DNA of 55,505 nt from Arachnopeziza araneosa (GCA_003988855.1 QYAI01000160.1:1-55505), one strand, 5' to 3'. Positions 34,051 through 46,195 are shown, counted from the stretch's first letter. Translations and numbers: made by a program. The notes: a model not told the origin generated them from the sequence alone.

Positions 34051-36492
34051 CTATGCTTTACCGAGTCTTTTCTGCTTCCTCATGACCCGCTTCCGTTGGA
34101 TGATCTGGCTCTTCTTCACGAGCTTCTTTTCTGGGGCAGAAGCTTTCTCTGAGTTGGATTGATATCCTTTTCCACCCTTCTTCTCTGATTTGGGTTTTTT
34201 CCTGCCTCTCTCTTCTTCAAATTCGCGTTTCCTTTTTCCACCTGTGGGTTTGGCTGGATTGACGACGACCTTTTCAAAAGATTTCTTCTCAGCAGCTCCT
34301 GGTCTACCTTTCTTTCCCAACATCCCCTTTCTTGTCTTTGCCATAACTTGATCTTTCTTCAGCACCTTCTTTTCTTTCTCGGGCAACTCTCCTCGTTTTC
34401 TTGCTTCTAATACCTCTGTACTGCGGACTCTAGCTTTCTCCTCTCGTTCTTTTCTCCTCTGTACAACCTGTGCATTCTCAATGGCAAACTCGACAATCAA
34501 ACGTTGTTTCTTGCCACTAGAATTCTCAAGAGCATGTCCATTCAACCAGCGTAATCCCATCAAAGCCCACCGATGAGAACTGTATTCCACAAATCCATAT
34601 CCACGGCTTCTTCCAGCGCCAGATTCCTCAGGTATCTTTGCTCCTTCACGACCTTCGAAGACGATCTTGGCTTGACGCACAATGCCTTTGCCTTTTGCCT
34701 TTCGTTGTTTCTCAGCTTCTTTCATCTCCTCGCCACCACGAGCTTCCTCTTCCTTTGAAAGTTGAGCACGTAATCCAGACTTCACATCAGTCGCAAAGCC
34801 GACAACAGCCTCTCGAGCAAGAGCTTTCAAGTCTTTGGAATTGATATTTCTGGGAAGATTGCGAATCGAGAGGCGAGTTAATGATAAGTGAAGGGTGGGG
34901 TTGTTTTGAATGAGTTTTTTCCGTTGGGTGGCCGAATCTTCACGCATCTTCACCTCAGAAGGGGCAAGACTCTCGTACAAAGGTGTGCCAGCAGCAACTG
35001 TACCTTCAGAGAGCAGGAATAATTTTCGCTTGTCTTTGTCTCTATCAGTACGGGAATCGGCGCCACTCTCTGTGAGCTTAGTTGCCGAATCCCGATCCAC
35101 AGCTCTTGCGATTTGAAGGACTCTGCCTTCGATCGTGTACATTCCGGTCTTGTCAGAACCTTCATTTTGAAGTACAGAGTGTTTGAGTTGAGTTGCATTT
35201 GCACCAGTTGGTTGATTTCGAGGTGCACCACGATAACAAGAATCGGCATCTTCAACATTGAAGAAGCAAACAAATCCGGTACCTTTAGGGCGACCAGTAG
35301 CTCGATCCATGACAACTCGGGCATAACGAACAGGACCGAACTGTTGAAACTGTTCCTTCAAATCAGGGTCCAAACATGTAAATGGAAGATTCCTAATAAA
35401 CAGCGTTGTAGAATTGTCTGTGATAAGAACTTTCTTGGGCGCCTCCTCTTCCTCGTCGTCCTCCTCTTGACCTTCTTCTTCGTCTTCCCATTCAAGCGGA
35501 GAACCTTTCTCGCCAACTTCGTCTTCATCGTCGTCATTTTCTGCACCTTCACTTGCCTCAGGATCTTCATCCTCATCGGGCTTATCTTCTTCATCCTCGT
35601 CTTCAGATTCCAATTGCTCTCCAAAATTCTTCATAAAATTCGCAACATCATCCTCAACACTCTCCTCCGGTATAAGCGTTTCCTTCTTTTCTTTTTTTGG
35701 TTTCAATAGCTTGATCATAACCTCGTCGCCATCACTCGGATTGTCATCTCCATCAGCCTTGTTTTGCCTCTTCCACACGTCCTTCTCCACCGCCCAATCC
35801 ACAGCAACCGTCCGGCCATCTACCAAGGTTCCGTTCAATGATGCCATAGCTTTCTCGGCATTTTTCCTACCTCTCATGACTACGAAACCGAAACCGGCTT
35901 GTGTATTATCCTTGATCTTTGGCAGTGTTGAATGTTTGACCTTTCCATATTTTTGAAACAGCTTCGCTAGTTCTTCTGGTGTCTTCACGCTCCACGGTAG
36001 GTTGCGAATAATGAGTTTCGGAGGCTTTTTGGATTCCGCCATCTGCTCGATCCTAGCCTGCTTGATCGCTGCGGCTTCTTCAGACACTTTGCTTTTTCTC
36101 TTGCTGTCTAGACCTTCTGATTTGCCAATTTCGCGCGAACGTGGTTGAGCAATCTCAATCTTCATCTTCCTGCCTAAGAAAACCTGCCCATTGTATTGTT
36201 CTTGAGCTTTCTGTGCATCCTCAGCGTCTGCGAACGTAACAAATCCATAACCTTTCGATTGCTTTGTGTCGGTATCGAGCACGACGGTGGCATGTTTGAG
36301 GGGGTATTCGGAAGAGAATAATTCGGTCAGAGCTTCGGTGGTAGCAATGGCTGGTAAAGAACGAACAAAGAGGGTTCTTCGAGCTGCAGCGTTGGTCTCT
36401 GTTCGGATTTTTTTGGTGGGGTGATCCATATCGTTGCCAATCGATAATTCCACGGTACCACCTCCTTCTGTAGTACGTTGTCGTTTGCCCAT
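34051..36492 (-). CDS. NOP4: Nop4-type nucleolar RNA-binding protein, four RRMs
   Basis: Single exon, 813 aa. Four RNA-recognition motifs are visible: RRM1 about 39-116 (TLFVRSLP, KGYGFVTFADAEDA), RRM2 about 159-236 (KLIIRNLPWSV, AGFGFVVMRGRKNA), RRM3 about 365-430 (TLFIRNLPFTCLDPDLKEQF, GTGFVCFF) and a divergent RRM4 about 540-680 (LSIRNLPRNINSKDLKAL, SRGYGFVEYSSHRWALMGL). A long acidic linker (about 265-355) separates RRM2 and RRM3. The C-terminus is very Lys/Arg rich, as expected for a nucleolar protein. The order and spacing match yeast Nop4 and animal RBM28, needed for 27S pre-rRNA processing and 60S assembly. Divergent with MED19, with a shared upstream region. Confidence 0.93.
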   Translation of the reverse strand: MGKRQRTTEGGGTVELSIGNDMDHPTKKIRTETNAAARRTLFVRSLPAIATTEALTELFSSEYPLKHATVVLDTDTKQSKGYGFVTFADAEDAQKAQEQYNGQVFLGRKMKIEIAQPRSREIGKSEGLDSKRKSKVSEEAAAIKQARIEQMAESKKPPKLIIRNLPWSVKTPEELAKLFQKYGKVKHSTLPKIKDNTQAGFGFVVMRGRKNAEKAMASLNGTLVDGRTVAVDWAVEKDVWKRQNKADGDDNPSDGDEVMIKLLKPKKEKKETLIPEESVEDDVANFMKNFGEQLESEDEDEEDKPDEDEDPEASEGAENDDDEDEVGEKGSPLEWEDEEEGQEEDDEEEEAPKKVLITDNSTTLFIRNLPFTCLDPDLKEQFQQFGPVRYARVVMDRATGRPKGTGFVCFFNVEDADSCYRGAPRNQPTGANATQLKHSVLQNEGSDKTGMYTIEGRVLQIARAVDRDSATKLTESGADSRTDRDKDKRKLFLLSEGTVAAGTPLYESLAPSEVKMREDSATQRKKLIQNNPTLHLSLTRLSIRNLPRNINSKDLKALAREAVVGFATDVKSGLRAQLSKEEEARGGEEMKEAEKQRKAKGKGIVRQAKIVFEGREGAKIPEESGAGRSRGYGFVEYSSHRWALMGLRWLNGHALENSSGKKQRLIVEFAIENAQVVQRRKEREEKARVRSTEVLEARKRGELPEKEKKVLKKDQVMAKTRKGMLGKKGRPGAAEKKSFEKVVVNPAKPTGGKRKREFEEERGRKKPKSEKKGGKGYQSNSEKASAPEKKLVKKSQIIQRKRVMRKQKRLGKA

Positions 36493-37260
36493 CGTGCCTG
36501 TTTGTAGAATCTCGTCTGCGGATTTCCGAATTTTTTTGGCGGGACCTTTATCGAGATACTAAACTAGTCTATTTTTGGACGAAGGCGGTGGCGGCAGAAT
36601 TCCTCTGCCTCCGGTCTTAAGAAGAGATTGAGCCTTTCTTTTTGCTACCGACACTTCGAAGACGATTATTGATATTATTGTAGCTGAAAGATAATGGGAC
36701 TTCTCATTGGATTCTATATCTGTACAATAGCATAGATCCGCACTCCTATTATGAGTATTGTTGGCGGATATCACGTGATCAGCCCTGTTGATTAGCGCGG
36801 TCCTCGCTCATCAAAGGAAGCGGCGCCTCCGAACTTCTTCATCTTCAGCGTCCACCAACCTCATCCGACGACGACAACAACGAACCTGCGTCGACCTCAG
36901 CACCTAATCCCTTTGAATCGCCAACGGTCGCTGGACGGATTGTATGAAGAAGCGTTTGGAAGAAGGACCGCACCTCTCGTGGTGACGTCGGGCGACTCGC
37001 GACCACGGAGCCCTCCGCCAACGGCGACTCACCCTCCTTTCTCTCAGAGAGCTTTCTCCCGCAATCATTCACGAAGATCTGCGAGTCAAAGATAACTCGT
37101 GGTTCAATCAGCATCATTCTCCTTGCACGACCCGGCTTAGCGCATCAGGAAACAGCTTCTCGACCTCACCTTTGATCTCAAGGGGCCGAAACAACAATCG
37201 CACGAGCCTTTATTATCGCCCAACCACAGATACATTGATCCTCTCGAATCTACGAACGAT
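36493..37260. promoter_or_regulatory. Divergent promoter between NOP4 and MED19
   Basis: 768 bp between two start codons. It holds a 10-bp palindrome ATCACGTGAT (36770-36779), an E-box of the type bound by bHLH or Cbf1-like factors. From 37141 an open frame runs into the MED19 start and is preceded by a CGGCTTAG acceptor-like site. The GC-rich 36840-37130 segment may therefore be a 5' UTR with an intron, or contain an upstream exon. No protein motif was recognised in it. Confidence 0.55.
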
Positions 37261-38441
37261 ATGCCTTTCGATCACCCTCGAACTCCCGAAAGTCCTTCTA
37301 ATACTTCCTACATTCATTCCTCGAAACAAATAGCATCTCCGCGACCCACACACTCCCTTCCCACTCCCGACCACAGCATTAACGGCAGTATGTCTTCCAT
37401 CAGTTCTGAGACGATCGTCGATGAGGTATCTAGTAAACGCAAGCGTGAGAATGGAGATCAGGGAGATCGAGATCAGAAGAAGATCCATGTCGAGGATAGC
37501 AGACTTCGTATTGATGACCTCCATGTGGATGTCGGCAAGAAATACCTTCTCTGCAAGACTCGTAAGACTCCCTTCTTTCTAGATCTTCTACCGTCCTGTG
37601 GTTTGTATTGGCGGTCATTTTGAGTCTCTCGATATCATCTACAGAAGTATTTGGTTAACACGGACTTGATGATTTAGCTCATCCTCCTGCTGCTGTGAAC
37701 ACCAGGCAAGACCTTTATGCGCATTTTGGTCTTGAAGATATTGCAAAATCTGTTGCACGAACTCTGCCTGATGGCTCGAAGGGAGTTAAGCTTCGAAAGA
37801 CGTATAAGAATCACATCAAGGACCATGGTCTGAGTGGGGCTTTTGACTCTGTCAAGAAGGAGCTTGAGAATCCTGAAACGCTGTGGGCTATGATGATTGC
37901 AGAAGGTGAAGAGTGGGATTTGGCGCACACTCGAGGCAAGGAGATCGAATATGGAATGCCGGATCCGATTCAGCAAATTATGAATAAGGCTTTTACAACG
38001 GCGAAAGGTCTCATCCCAAAGACCATCTGGAATGATACTGTTCTGGGTGATCTTGCAACTTCATCAGCGCCTACTGAGCCAATACGACCTGCCCAAAATG
38101 GTACCAAGTTGCAACATGCTCAGAATTCTGGTGCACCGCGGGGAAAGTCTGGTGATATCCCACGACCAAAGCGCAATGTCAAGAAGCGTTCTTACGGTGA
38201 TTCAAGTTACGAAGGATACGGTGAAGGTTATGTTGATGATGATACCCAAGAGACTGGCTATGAGACTGGTGAAGGAGATGATCGGGGTCCCAGTAGAAAG
38301 CGACCGAAGAAGGTAGGTTTGTACAATACTTCTCCTTCTCTACGTCACCCACCTGCTAATGTCGCAAAGTTGGCACAAAACACTCAAGGCGGCCCTCGAC
38401 GACAGGATAGCTACGGTCCAGGAATGGTAGGAGCTTTATGA
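37261..38441 (+). CDS. MED19: Mediator complex subunit 19 (Rox3)
   Basis: Exons 37261-37561 and 37678-38441 around a 116-nt intron (GTAAGA..TTTAG); about 354 aa. The N-terminus is Ser/Pro rich (MPFDHPRTPESPS), followed by KRKRENGD and the conserved LRIDDLHVDVGKKYLLCKT block. After the splice come QDLYAHFGLEDIAKSVART and GVKLRKTYKNHIKDHGL, the core Med19/Rox3 signature. The C-terminal half is charged and Gly/Tyr rich with an RKRPKK cluster, ending SYGPGMVGAL. Med19 belongs to the head module of Mediator and links activators to RNA polymerase II. A further in-frame 57-nt intron (about 38312-38368, GTAGGT donor, GCTAAT branch) is possible; removing it would only shorten the tail. Orthology is by motif recall. 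Confidence 0.82.
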
Positions 38442-39818
38442 TTGATAGCTACTGCTTCTCACAATGTGTGAAGTATGTTGAAGCTCAACCTCTTTAAGAT
38501 TGACTTCTAACTTGTCCAAAAAGTCATACCCAAGATCCAATGGTGGATGCTTTTAAATTGCATCTTGATCTTCGGTTATAGACTAGGACTGCCACAAGCA
38601 TCGCTTTGGCATGCAAGAGCACTCTGGCTCTATGCAAACGAAGGCGCATAATCATGGCCTATCCGCGAGTAAGATTTTCAGTGGAATATGGCCAGACCAC
38701 CCATGGTTAGTTGTAGGTATGGATTAATATCAAACAAATACAAAAACATTCAAAAACTGGTAGAACTGTCCCAACTTTTACAGGTTTGAGTACGCGGCGG
38801 TAGCATTGTTCAGACATGTTGAATGGCACATGAGAATCGCGGCATGCAAGTCCTCTGCTGACCCACAACAGGGCAACTTTTGTTGTTTCCCCTGCTGAAA
38901 CTCTTCATTTTCGGTTCTTTTGACGTTTCCCGCACCATAGCCCATTTAGGGTAGAGCAAGGGACACCGAGTAGGTGGGTGTATTTGCGCCTTGGTATCAG
39001 TTCACGGCGTCGCCTGATATGCACAAATTGGCACTTTTGGCATCATTCCTAACCAATCCAGAGTTGATTGAAAAGTCTCGTGTTGGGCGAAGTGACAGCC
39101 TTGCCTACCGAAAATGGCAACAGCAATGCCCGAACCCTTTCTATTACACTTTTGATGGTGACCCAACATTGCCTGGCATGCATCGAATGGTTACTTGGCA
39201 TCTTGGTTCTGACTGAGGCCGTTGACTGGCTGACAGACTCCATGCCGACTGGGCAAATGTCACAGCCTCGTCTGCCGAGGGCGCCCAAAAGGGAAAACCC
39301 ATCTACTTTGCACTTTGAATGACTACGCATCGCTGCCTAGTGAGGGGAAAATGACACTTTTCGGCCTCTCCACGACCCAATCTAAGGACTGGTCTGGTAG
39401 ACCATTCCCGACTTGTCTTTCCCATTCAAATGCACGTGATGGGAAAGATTGCGCTCCGCCCTGAATATGCTGAGAAAGGTTGAGAAAAAACAATGCGGTT
39501 AGGTTTGGCTGCTTAAGCCGGGATTAGGCAACTCGAGATATTTGTGTGCTACCAATAACGAAGCCCTGGACATTGCAGAACAATCTGTGCTGTGGGAGCA
39601 GTTAACTTATTGGTTTTGTTAGCTCCGGAACAGAAAATTGTATCTCGATCACCCAGTGACAAGAGTCACCAGACTGGTGTTCCTCTGAGCCAAGAACTTG
39701 GCCACAGCCGCTTCAGAAAAGTCAATATAACTTGATGAATATCTAGATTGCGTAGTTGGAAAGTTCGAAATACAAAAGTTGTAGGTGGTTGGGGAACCTC
39801 TGGATTGAAGCAAATAAA
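38442..39818. other. Intergenic, no supported gene
   Basis: 1.4 kb with scattered short frames on both strands, none protein-like. A small hairpin TGGTCT-ggt-AGACCA lies near 39389-39403. Confidence 0.5.
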
Positions 39819-41716
39819 ATGGGCTCCGATTCGTCTCGCCTCCCAGTCTTGCATCTTGATGATGCCCTCCATAAAAAACCCGAATATTCCACCGAGGAGG
39901 CTGCATCGTTATCTGGCACGGGAAAGACCAGGAACAAGAAGCTGTCACCGAAGGACTGGGCGCAACTGAAACCGATCATCAAGACGCTTTATGTGGATCA
40001 ACAGCACACCATCAAATACGTGGCTCGGTGGATCTATGATCTGCACAAGGTTGAACCCTCGTAAGTGACACAAGATGATCTAGATATGGAGTGACTGACT
40101 CCAATAGGAAGAAACAACTCACCTACCGTCTCTCCAAGTGGGACTTTGAGAAGAACACTAAACGTCTCGAAGCAAATCGCCTCCTGCAAGAGGAAGTAAT
40201 CCCAACATTTCACCGGGGCCGCAAGATCACTAGCACCAAGATTGCTCGGTGGAGAAAGAGAGCTACGACTGAAAGAGGACTCTCTGAAAGGAAACAAGTC
40301 GATGCTAAAGATGAGTCCCGATTGATCCACCCATCCGCATCATTTGCAGCTGATGGATTCTGCCCCGTCTGGCCTTTGAACCTTCCCGGTATCATTGGTG
40401 CTCTGACAGTTGAGTTATCTGAGATCCGTCCATTGCTCAACGCATTGTTACAACACGACAAATCAAACATCTGCGCCGGAGCAGATGCGGAGAATACTCA
40501 GTCAACAGATTCAGAGGGCTCAACTCCATCGCCATCTATCTTTCGATCCAACCAATGGCTGTTCAGCAACGTCCGAAGCTTGTCGAAGCCTGAGGTGTAT
40601 GGGTATTTTGCCAGGATATCAGATTGGTCGCGCTCGAATCTGGACTACGAGCTTTATCCTTTCCGGAGGACTGCAAAGGGCCTTCAGTATGGACTGCAGT
40701 CCCATTTCAGGATATCTGGTCTTCCGAGCGACGCAATAGAAGCCGATTGTTTGACGATGCTGCAGAGCGTTAAGATGATGGAGCAAAGCGAGACCGTTAG
40801 TCTGGTTGAGAGCATGGAAGCAATTGCATTCAAATACTTCTCGGTTAAGAATTACATGCACGCTCAATCGTGGTACCGCGAAATCCTTAATCTCATGAAT
40901 CCTGAGGACCAATTCTCGGTGGAGAAGTTCATTCAAACCTGGTTACTCGCAATAACTTGTATGCGCCTGCAATGGAAAACCAAGCAAGCAAATTTCCTGC
41001 AACAAAGCGGCCACGAAGAGTATCTTCACTTCACTGATTCTACTTCCCGCCTCTCCATCGATTCGTGGAAGACATACTCCGACCTCCACCTCGACAAATG
41101 GGAGAATCCCGAAGCCCGCACCATCATCTCCCAACTCCTGCAGATGAGCCTCCAGACCTTCGGACCACGCCACAGCATCACGATTGAGGTGCTGGCCACG
41201 CTGAGTTTCTGTCTCTATCAACAGATGAAAGACACGCAGAGCGAGATCTTGCTCAGCATCACGCTTCAGCTCGCTACTGAATCGCACCTGGCATGCGGGA
41301 ATGCTGTCAATGTGGGGCATAGCCTGCTTCTGCTCTGCGGCCTCGCCAAGGCGCTGAGCAGTCGCGGAAAGAGAAAAGAAGCGGAGAAGATGATGGAGGA
41401 GGCGAGGAGGAGGTATTCGGATGCGGAGTGCACTGGGTGGTGGGAGGGGGATTCTTCTCGCGCTGAGCTCGGAATTTGTGGCGATGAAAACGTCCTGAGA
41501 GAGTTCCTGGAAGATCCAAATCGTATCGAGACTGGTGATTCCTGGTTGGTATTTCGTGTCCAGAAAAGGTTGGCGGCGTTGCTGCGGGAAGATGGGAGAA
41601 TCCCAGAGGCGGAAGTCTTGCAGGAGAGGTCGTTTCGTGGGTACATGAAGGACCTCGATCATCTGACTTGTCGATCTGCTATTTCATTCAGTCTAGACCC
41701 GAGGTCGTGCTCTTGA
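39819..41716 (+). CDS. Clr5-domain protein
   Basis: Exons 39819-40060 and 40108-41716 with a 47-nt intron (GTAAGT..AATAG) inside the domain; 616 aa. The N-terminal Clr5-type domain (about residues 43-95) reads LSPKDWAQLKPIIKTLYVDQ, then YVARWIYDLHKVEPSKKQL and YRLSKWDFEKNTK, the usual W..K..I..LY...L..V...M pattern with the closing KW.x.KN. The rest is a long helical region with TPR-like spacing (YMHAQSWYREILNLMNPEDQ, SLLLLCGLAKALSSRGKRKE, KRLAALLREDGRIPEAEVLQ). Clr5 was named in fission yeast silencing; in filamentous fungi the domain is common in accessory proteins of unknown role, probably nuclear. Confidence 0.85.
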
Positions 41717-44133
41717 GCGGAGGTAAAACATCAGTGTCCCCATGAATTCAATCGTACCTTTTCATTTGGCGTTCTTGATACTTTTGATGCAGTGAGTGTA
41801 GCCTGGATAGCAAAAGTATGAGATGGAGGGAATTCCGAACTGACCCTGGAATGAACTCTCGCAAGTAAACAAACACCCCGTCTGCTCTCAGCCCCTGAAT
41901 CCCTCCCTCCGCATCGGCCGAGCGGGTCCGGAAGGATCCTGCGGATTTCGAGTTTGCTTCTTTGACCTCTTCATTTAAATGCAATCCCTCTCTCTAAATA
42001 TTCGTCTTCACTTGATATTGAATCTTTTTCGACTCGAGAGTTTTTGGAAATCGCAAAGCTTGGCTCTTCCCTACTAAAGAATGGACTGGTATCAGATCTG
42101 ACTGGTGGCTCCAGGCTGTTCGACCACAAAGTCTGGGACGATTTGGTATGTGAATACCCTTCAAGAATACTAGTCTACCACGGGAGTTACAGGTATCGCT
42201 CGAAATACTCTAGCTTGTATTGTTCAGCATTACAAGACGTGAAGGACTGACTGGGCACCCACCAGTCCCGACAGTCGCAGCACGTGATCACATTGCATTT
42301 TACTGTCATACCGGTGGTTTCGCACGCAATCTCACAGCCTCACCGGCCAGTAGATATCCTTTGGTCCTAGGAAGATCTCTTTTTGGAATGTGGATGGGAC
42401 ACGCTTACGATTGCGATCTGCTAGATACGAGTGTGGTACAGCTTATGCAGAAAACCAATCTTGGAAGAATTAACTAGCATGCTAATATCTATCAGCGTGA
42501 AATTGCGCGACGAGGACGATTTGATTTCTCGATTCGATCATGTTGAAGCATCACTAGCCAAGCAGCCGATACTCTCGTATCGATTGTGTAGACCTGGTGG
42601 AGGCAAGAGCACTGCGTGTTGGCAACCCAAACATGGGCTCTCGGGAAGTTATCTGTACGTCTTGTACTACAGTGAGAGCAATCTATCCTGATAAGCTGGC
42701 CACATGATCCATCTTGCCCTGAGAACATACAGAGGGCCCAGCATCGGAAATCTCCAGTACCGAGAGGTGAGTGCATTTTTTTTAAATTGGTTGCTGACCA
42801 TGGCAAGGGATCTCGCATTTGATGTGTACAAAAACAAAAACCAAGCCAAGAGATAATCAAAGGCGACCAGCCCAACTTGACACAGAGAGCGATACACGTC
42901 GATGCAGATGCAATTCAGGCAGGAGAATCGGCCGGGAGTAGGATTATTGTCGTGCAATAGATAGATAGATGGGCTGGGCCATTGAGCCCTGGAGCATCGA
43001 CTCGTCAAAACTTGAGAAAGGATTCCTGAAATGTTTGAGTCCAGAGGTCAAACTTGCGTGCGTAGATAAGGAGGCCAGAGAGGGACGACAAAGACCACTC
43101 TGCGGACCAAGATGATGCAAGAGGTCAAGACACGGGGAAGTCATCCGGCGGCCAGCACGAGGCCTGAGTGGTGATCGAGCCGCCCGGAAAAGGGTCTCAG
43201 TAAGCCAGCCAGCCCCCACCGAAGGTTCCCCGGTTGTTGGGGCCCAAGTGCACGAAATCTTGGACGTGGGGTTTTCTACAGATTATTCCTTTTTTCTTGT
43301 GTTGTTATCTCTGGCGCTGGAACCCAGAGGTGGAGTGGTTGGCCGGATATTCGCTATGCATCTCCTGTTGATGGTCCCCAATCTCCCTGGAATCCAATCT
43401 CGCAATCTTCCGCTGGAGCCGTTCCAGGGACAGGGATATTCAGATGTAAGGCTGACGTCCCCCAACCCTTTTCATGAATGCAACATGGATCCATGGTTTC
43501 TAGCGGCCTTCTAGAAGGATAATGTGATGGATCGACTTCTTGTCTATTTCCAGACTTTTTTGGGCACTTTCCTATCCCTTCTGGGGTGCATGCTGAATGT
43601 GCAGCTATCTGGTGTTCTCGACTCTCCAGGCTCTCTGGCAATCCTGACGGGCTGGACTCTGTAGCCCCCCTTTCCACTTGTTGAATCATCAAACCTCACG
43701 ACGCCTCTACGACATAGCTTCGACGTCGATTGGGCCGGATGCAATCGGGGAAGATGATAACCAGAGCATGGAGCAGCGTGAGGCGCACGCATGCTCCATC
43801 CGGTCTGTTCGGCGTAGGAAGGAAATGTAAGAAGCTTCATATTGGCGTTGGTGCTGCACGGTCCTGTTTTGAAACACCCACACGCTGGGGATAGGATCAT
43901 TGGCCAACCACCAGAACCCTCGTTTCAGCCTGATCTTCTGGCAAGTCACCTTCCATATGGAAGCTTCGAAACGACCCGTCATGCTGTGCGACTGCACCCC
44001 CAAAGGGAGCAGATCAGCTTGACCATGTCTCCACCTCCGCATTTATATTAGTATCTTAGCTTCGGCATCATGAAATTTAGAACGTCAAAAAGTATATCCC
44101 ACATTCTCATTCAGATCCTTGAACTGGTACAAG
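41717..44133. other. Long intergenic region, no supported gene
   Basis: 2.4 kb of fairly GC-balanced sequence. Overlapping open frames on the minus strand (43354-43900) are Ser/Pro/Cys mixtures with no motif. A GACTGG..CCAGTC hairpin and a CACGTG lie near 42243-42285, and a short GATA repeat near 42959. The final 100 bp include a TATA-like TTTATATTAG that fits the promoter of the next HET gene. Confidence 0.5.
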
Positions 44134-45894
44134 ATGCGACTTTTGAGAGCTTCCGATATACAGCTCGTTGAATTCCCCTCGGACAGAGTACCTCCTTATG
44201 CCATTTTATCCCATACTTGGGGAGACAACGAAGTTCTCTTTGCCGAGATTGAAAACAAGACAGCCAAAGACAGACCAGCATACCGCAAGGTCCAATATAG
44301 CTGTCAGCAAGCAATCAAAGATGGCTTCAAATACGTCTGGATAGATACCTGTTGCATTGACAAGAGAAGCAGCGCCGAGGTTTCCGAAGCGATCAATACA
44401 ATGTACAAATGGTACCGAGAGGCAAAAGTGTGCTATGCTTACTTGGAAGATGTCTTGGACACCATCGACTTTGCCGGAAACGAATTGGCGAGAAGTAAGT
44501 GGTTTACCAGGGGCTGGACTTTGCAAGAACTTCTTGCTCCCTCGCGTGTATTATTCTACACCTCCAATTGGGAACTACTCGGCGAGAAGAAAAAGATGTG
44601 TCCAGTGCTGCAGAAGATCACTGGCATTCAAGAGGATATTTTGAATGGCACAAAATCAGTGCAAAGTGCCAGCATCGCACAACGCATGTCCTGGGCCGCT
44701 CGGAGACAAACCACCAAGCTGGAAGATGTCGCATACTCGCTGCTGGGTCTGTTCTCGGTCAACATGCCACTGCTATACGGCGAAGGCGAAAAGGCATTCT
44801 TGCGACTACAGGAAGAGATCATGGAGAGGTCATACGACCAGTCGATCTTTGCCTGGATTGACCCTGAGGCGGATCGAGATTCATGCCACGGACTACTTGC
44901 CAAATCGCCTACCCAGTTCCGGAGATGCAAAAGAATTATCCCGTACCAGGATCAAGGACACCGCGCACCATACACAATGAGCAATAGAGGTCTCTGCATT
45001 GAGCTACATCTCACTAAGCTGAAGAATGATATCTATGTCGCTGCGATTGATTGTCCGGGACCCTTGGACCCAGAACGGAGTGGGAACTTTCTGGGCATAC
45101 ACCTGAAAAGAATATCAGACGGAAACAATCGCCAATACGTCAGAGTGGACGTTGGCAAGTTTGGCCAGGTCAAAACCAGAGGAAAGTTGCAGACAGTTTA
45201 TGTCCATCAGTCAGGAAATATACCGAGTCCCAAAGGCGTCTACCCACACCAAAGCTTTCATTTTAAGCTAGGTCCCCTTATGCACAACGAGATGTATGCA
45301 GTGGTCGATGTCATAATACCCACGAAACACCGAGCACCTCAGATAAACACGTCCAATAAATTTAACATTCTTCGCCATCTCAAATTTACAACAACTGGAA
45401 ATCCTCGTGCCTTTCGCAATTGGATCAGTGAAGGTTATCTTTTCCTACCAAGCATCCCCGTCCCAAAGAGCCCCAACAAGTTCGCAGTCGGTATTATTCT
45501 GGAACGATATGTTGATGGGAAACAAGTCATCGTCTGCCTTGGGTCAGGTGCAGCATACACCATCGGCTTTGACGTCTTGGACATGGGATGCCATTGCACC
45601 CGTGACGCACTCATAGACTGGCTCGAAGAATCGTACAACTCGCACCCTACGGGAAGATCAATACCAACCAGGTACCACCGTGCTTGGATCAAAGTCGAGG
45701 AGACCGTACAGGCTACAAACAAGATTTTTCTTATTGATATCGGGGTCAAAGCGATACCTGGATCCTTCCGCGTTGCTTCGCCAGACTTGAGTCTGGAGTC
45801 CTCAAACAAGCCATTGGAGCGGTCTTCAACTTCGCTGTCGGGACGCAAATTGACGAATAAGATCAGTCAACTGTGGAGATCTGCAACTGTTTAA
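44134..45894 (+). CDS. HET-domain protein, N-terminal HET (HET-E/D/R-like branch)
   Basis: Single exon, 586 aa from the ATG at 44134. The HET domain begins almost at residue 1: MRLLRASDIQLVEF, YAILSHTWG at 22-30, KYVWIDTCCIDK at 65-76 and RGWTLQELLAP at 125-135. It continues into the companion region WAARRQTTKLEDVAYSLLGL, NMPLLYGEGEKAFLRLQEEI, and AKSPTQFRRC. This is the arrangement of the HET part of Podospora HET-D/HET-E and many stand-alone relatives. Unlike those, no NACHT or WD repeats follow; the C-terminal 300 residues form an uncharacterised region. No signal peptide. Expected role: death-inducing or signalling part of a recognition system, possibly acting with a partner in trans. Confidence 0.94.
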   Translation: MRLLRASDIQLVEFPSDRVPPYAILSHTWGDNEVLFAEIENKTAKDRPAYRKVQYSCQQAIKDGFKYVWIDTCCIDKRSSAEVSEAINTMYKWYREAKVCYAYLEDVLDTIDFAGNELARSKWFTRGWTLQELLAPSRVLFYTSNWELLGEKKKMCPVLQKITGIQEDILNGTKSVQSASIAQRMSWAARRQTTKLEDVAYSLLGLFSVNMPLLYGEGEKAFLRLQEEIMERSYDQSIFAWIDPEADRDSCHGLLAKSPTQFRRCKRIIPYQDQGHRAPYTMSNRGLCIELHLTKLKNDIYVAAIDCPGPLDPERSGNFLGIHLKRISDGNNRQYVRVDVGKFGQVKTRGKLQTVYVHQSGNIPSPKGVYPHQSFHFKLGPLMHNEMYAVVDVIIPTKHRAPQINTSNKFNILRHLKFTTTGNPRAFRNWISEGYLFLPSIPVPKSPNKFAVGIILERYVDGKQVIVCLGSGAAYTIGFDVLDMGCHCTRDALIDWLEESYNSHPTGRSIPTRYHRAWIKVEETVQATNKIFLIDIGVKAIPGSFRVASPDLSLESSNKPLERSSTSLSGRKLTNKISQLWRSATV

Positions 45895-46195
45895 GCGTGT
45901 TGTTGTCCATGTCGAATTCTGGAAAGCTTGGAAAGCAAAATCACTCAAGTGCCGATGAATCACACCTTTTCCTCACACTCCTTCCTTTTTAATACTCGAA
46001 CGACATTATCATCCATCTTTCTAGGGTTTGGAATGAATCACGAGAGGCTATGAGACCTGATTCGCATAAATATCGTCAACTATATGAGTAGGCTCAGATT
46101 TTAGGCGGAGACATTTTTTCTTTCACATCATACATCCAAGGTCATAACGGCTCATCTCTCAAGCCACGAATAAACAGATCAATAAAGTTTTTAAA
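45895..46195. other. Intergenic
   Basis: AT-rich spacer with 3' flank and promoter. No feature was recognised. Confidence 0.45.

Noticed and set aside
35113..35709. 198-codon plus-strand frame
   Set aside because: Antisense to NOP4, mainly over its acidic linker; Phe/Leu-rich text is the complement of Glu/Asp/Lys codons and only mimics membrane helices.
40943..41662. 239-codon minus-strand frame
   Set aside because: Lies wholly inside the spliced Clr5-domain gene; Leu/Arg/Pro-rich shadow without motifs.
43354..43900. Overlapping minus-strand frames of 112-118 codons
   Set aside because: Two frames overlap each other, both lack motifs and splice partners; treated as chance open frames.
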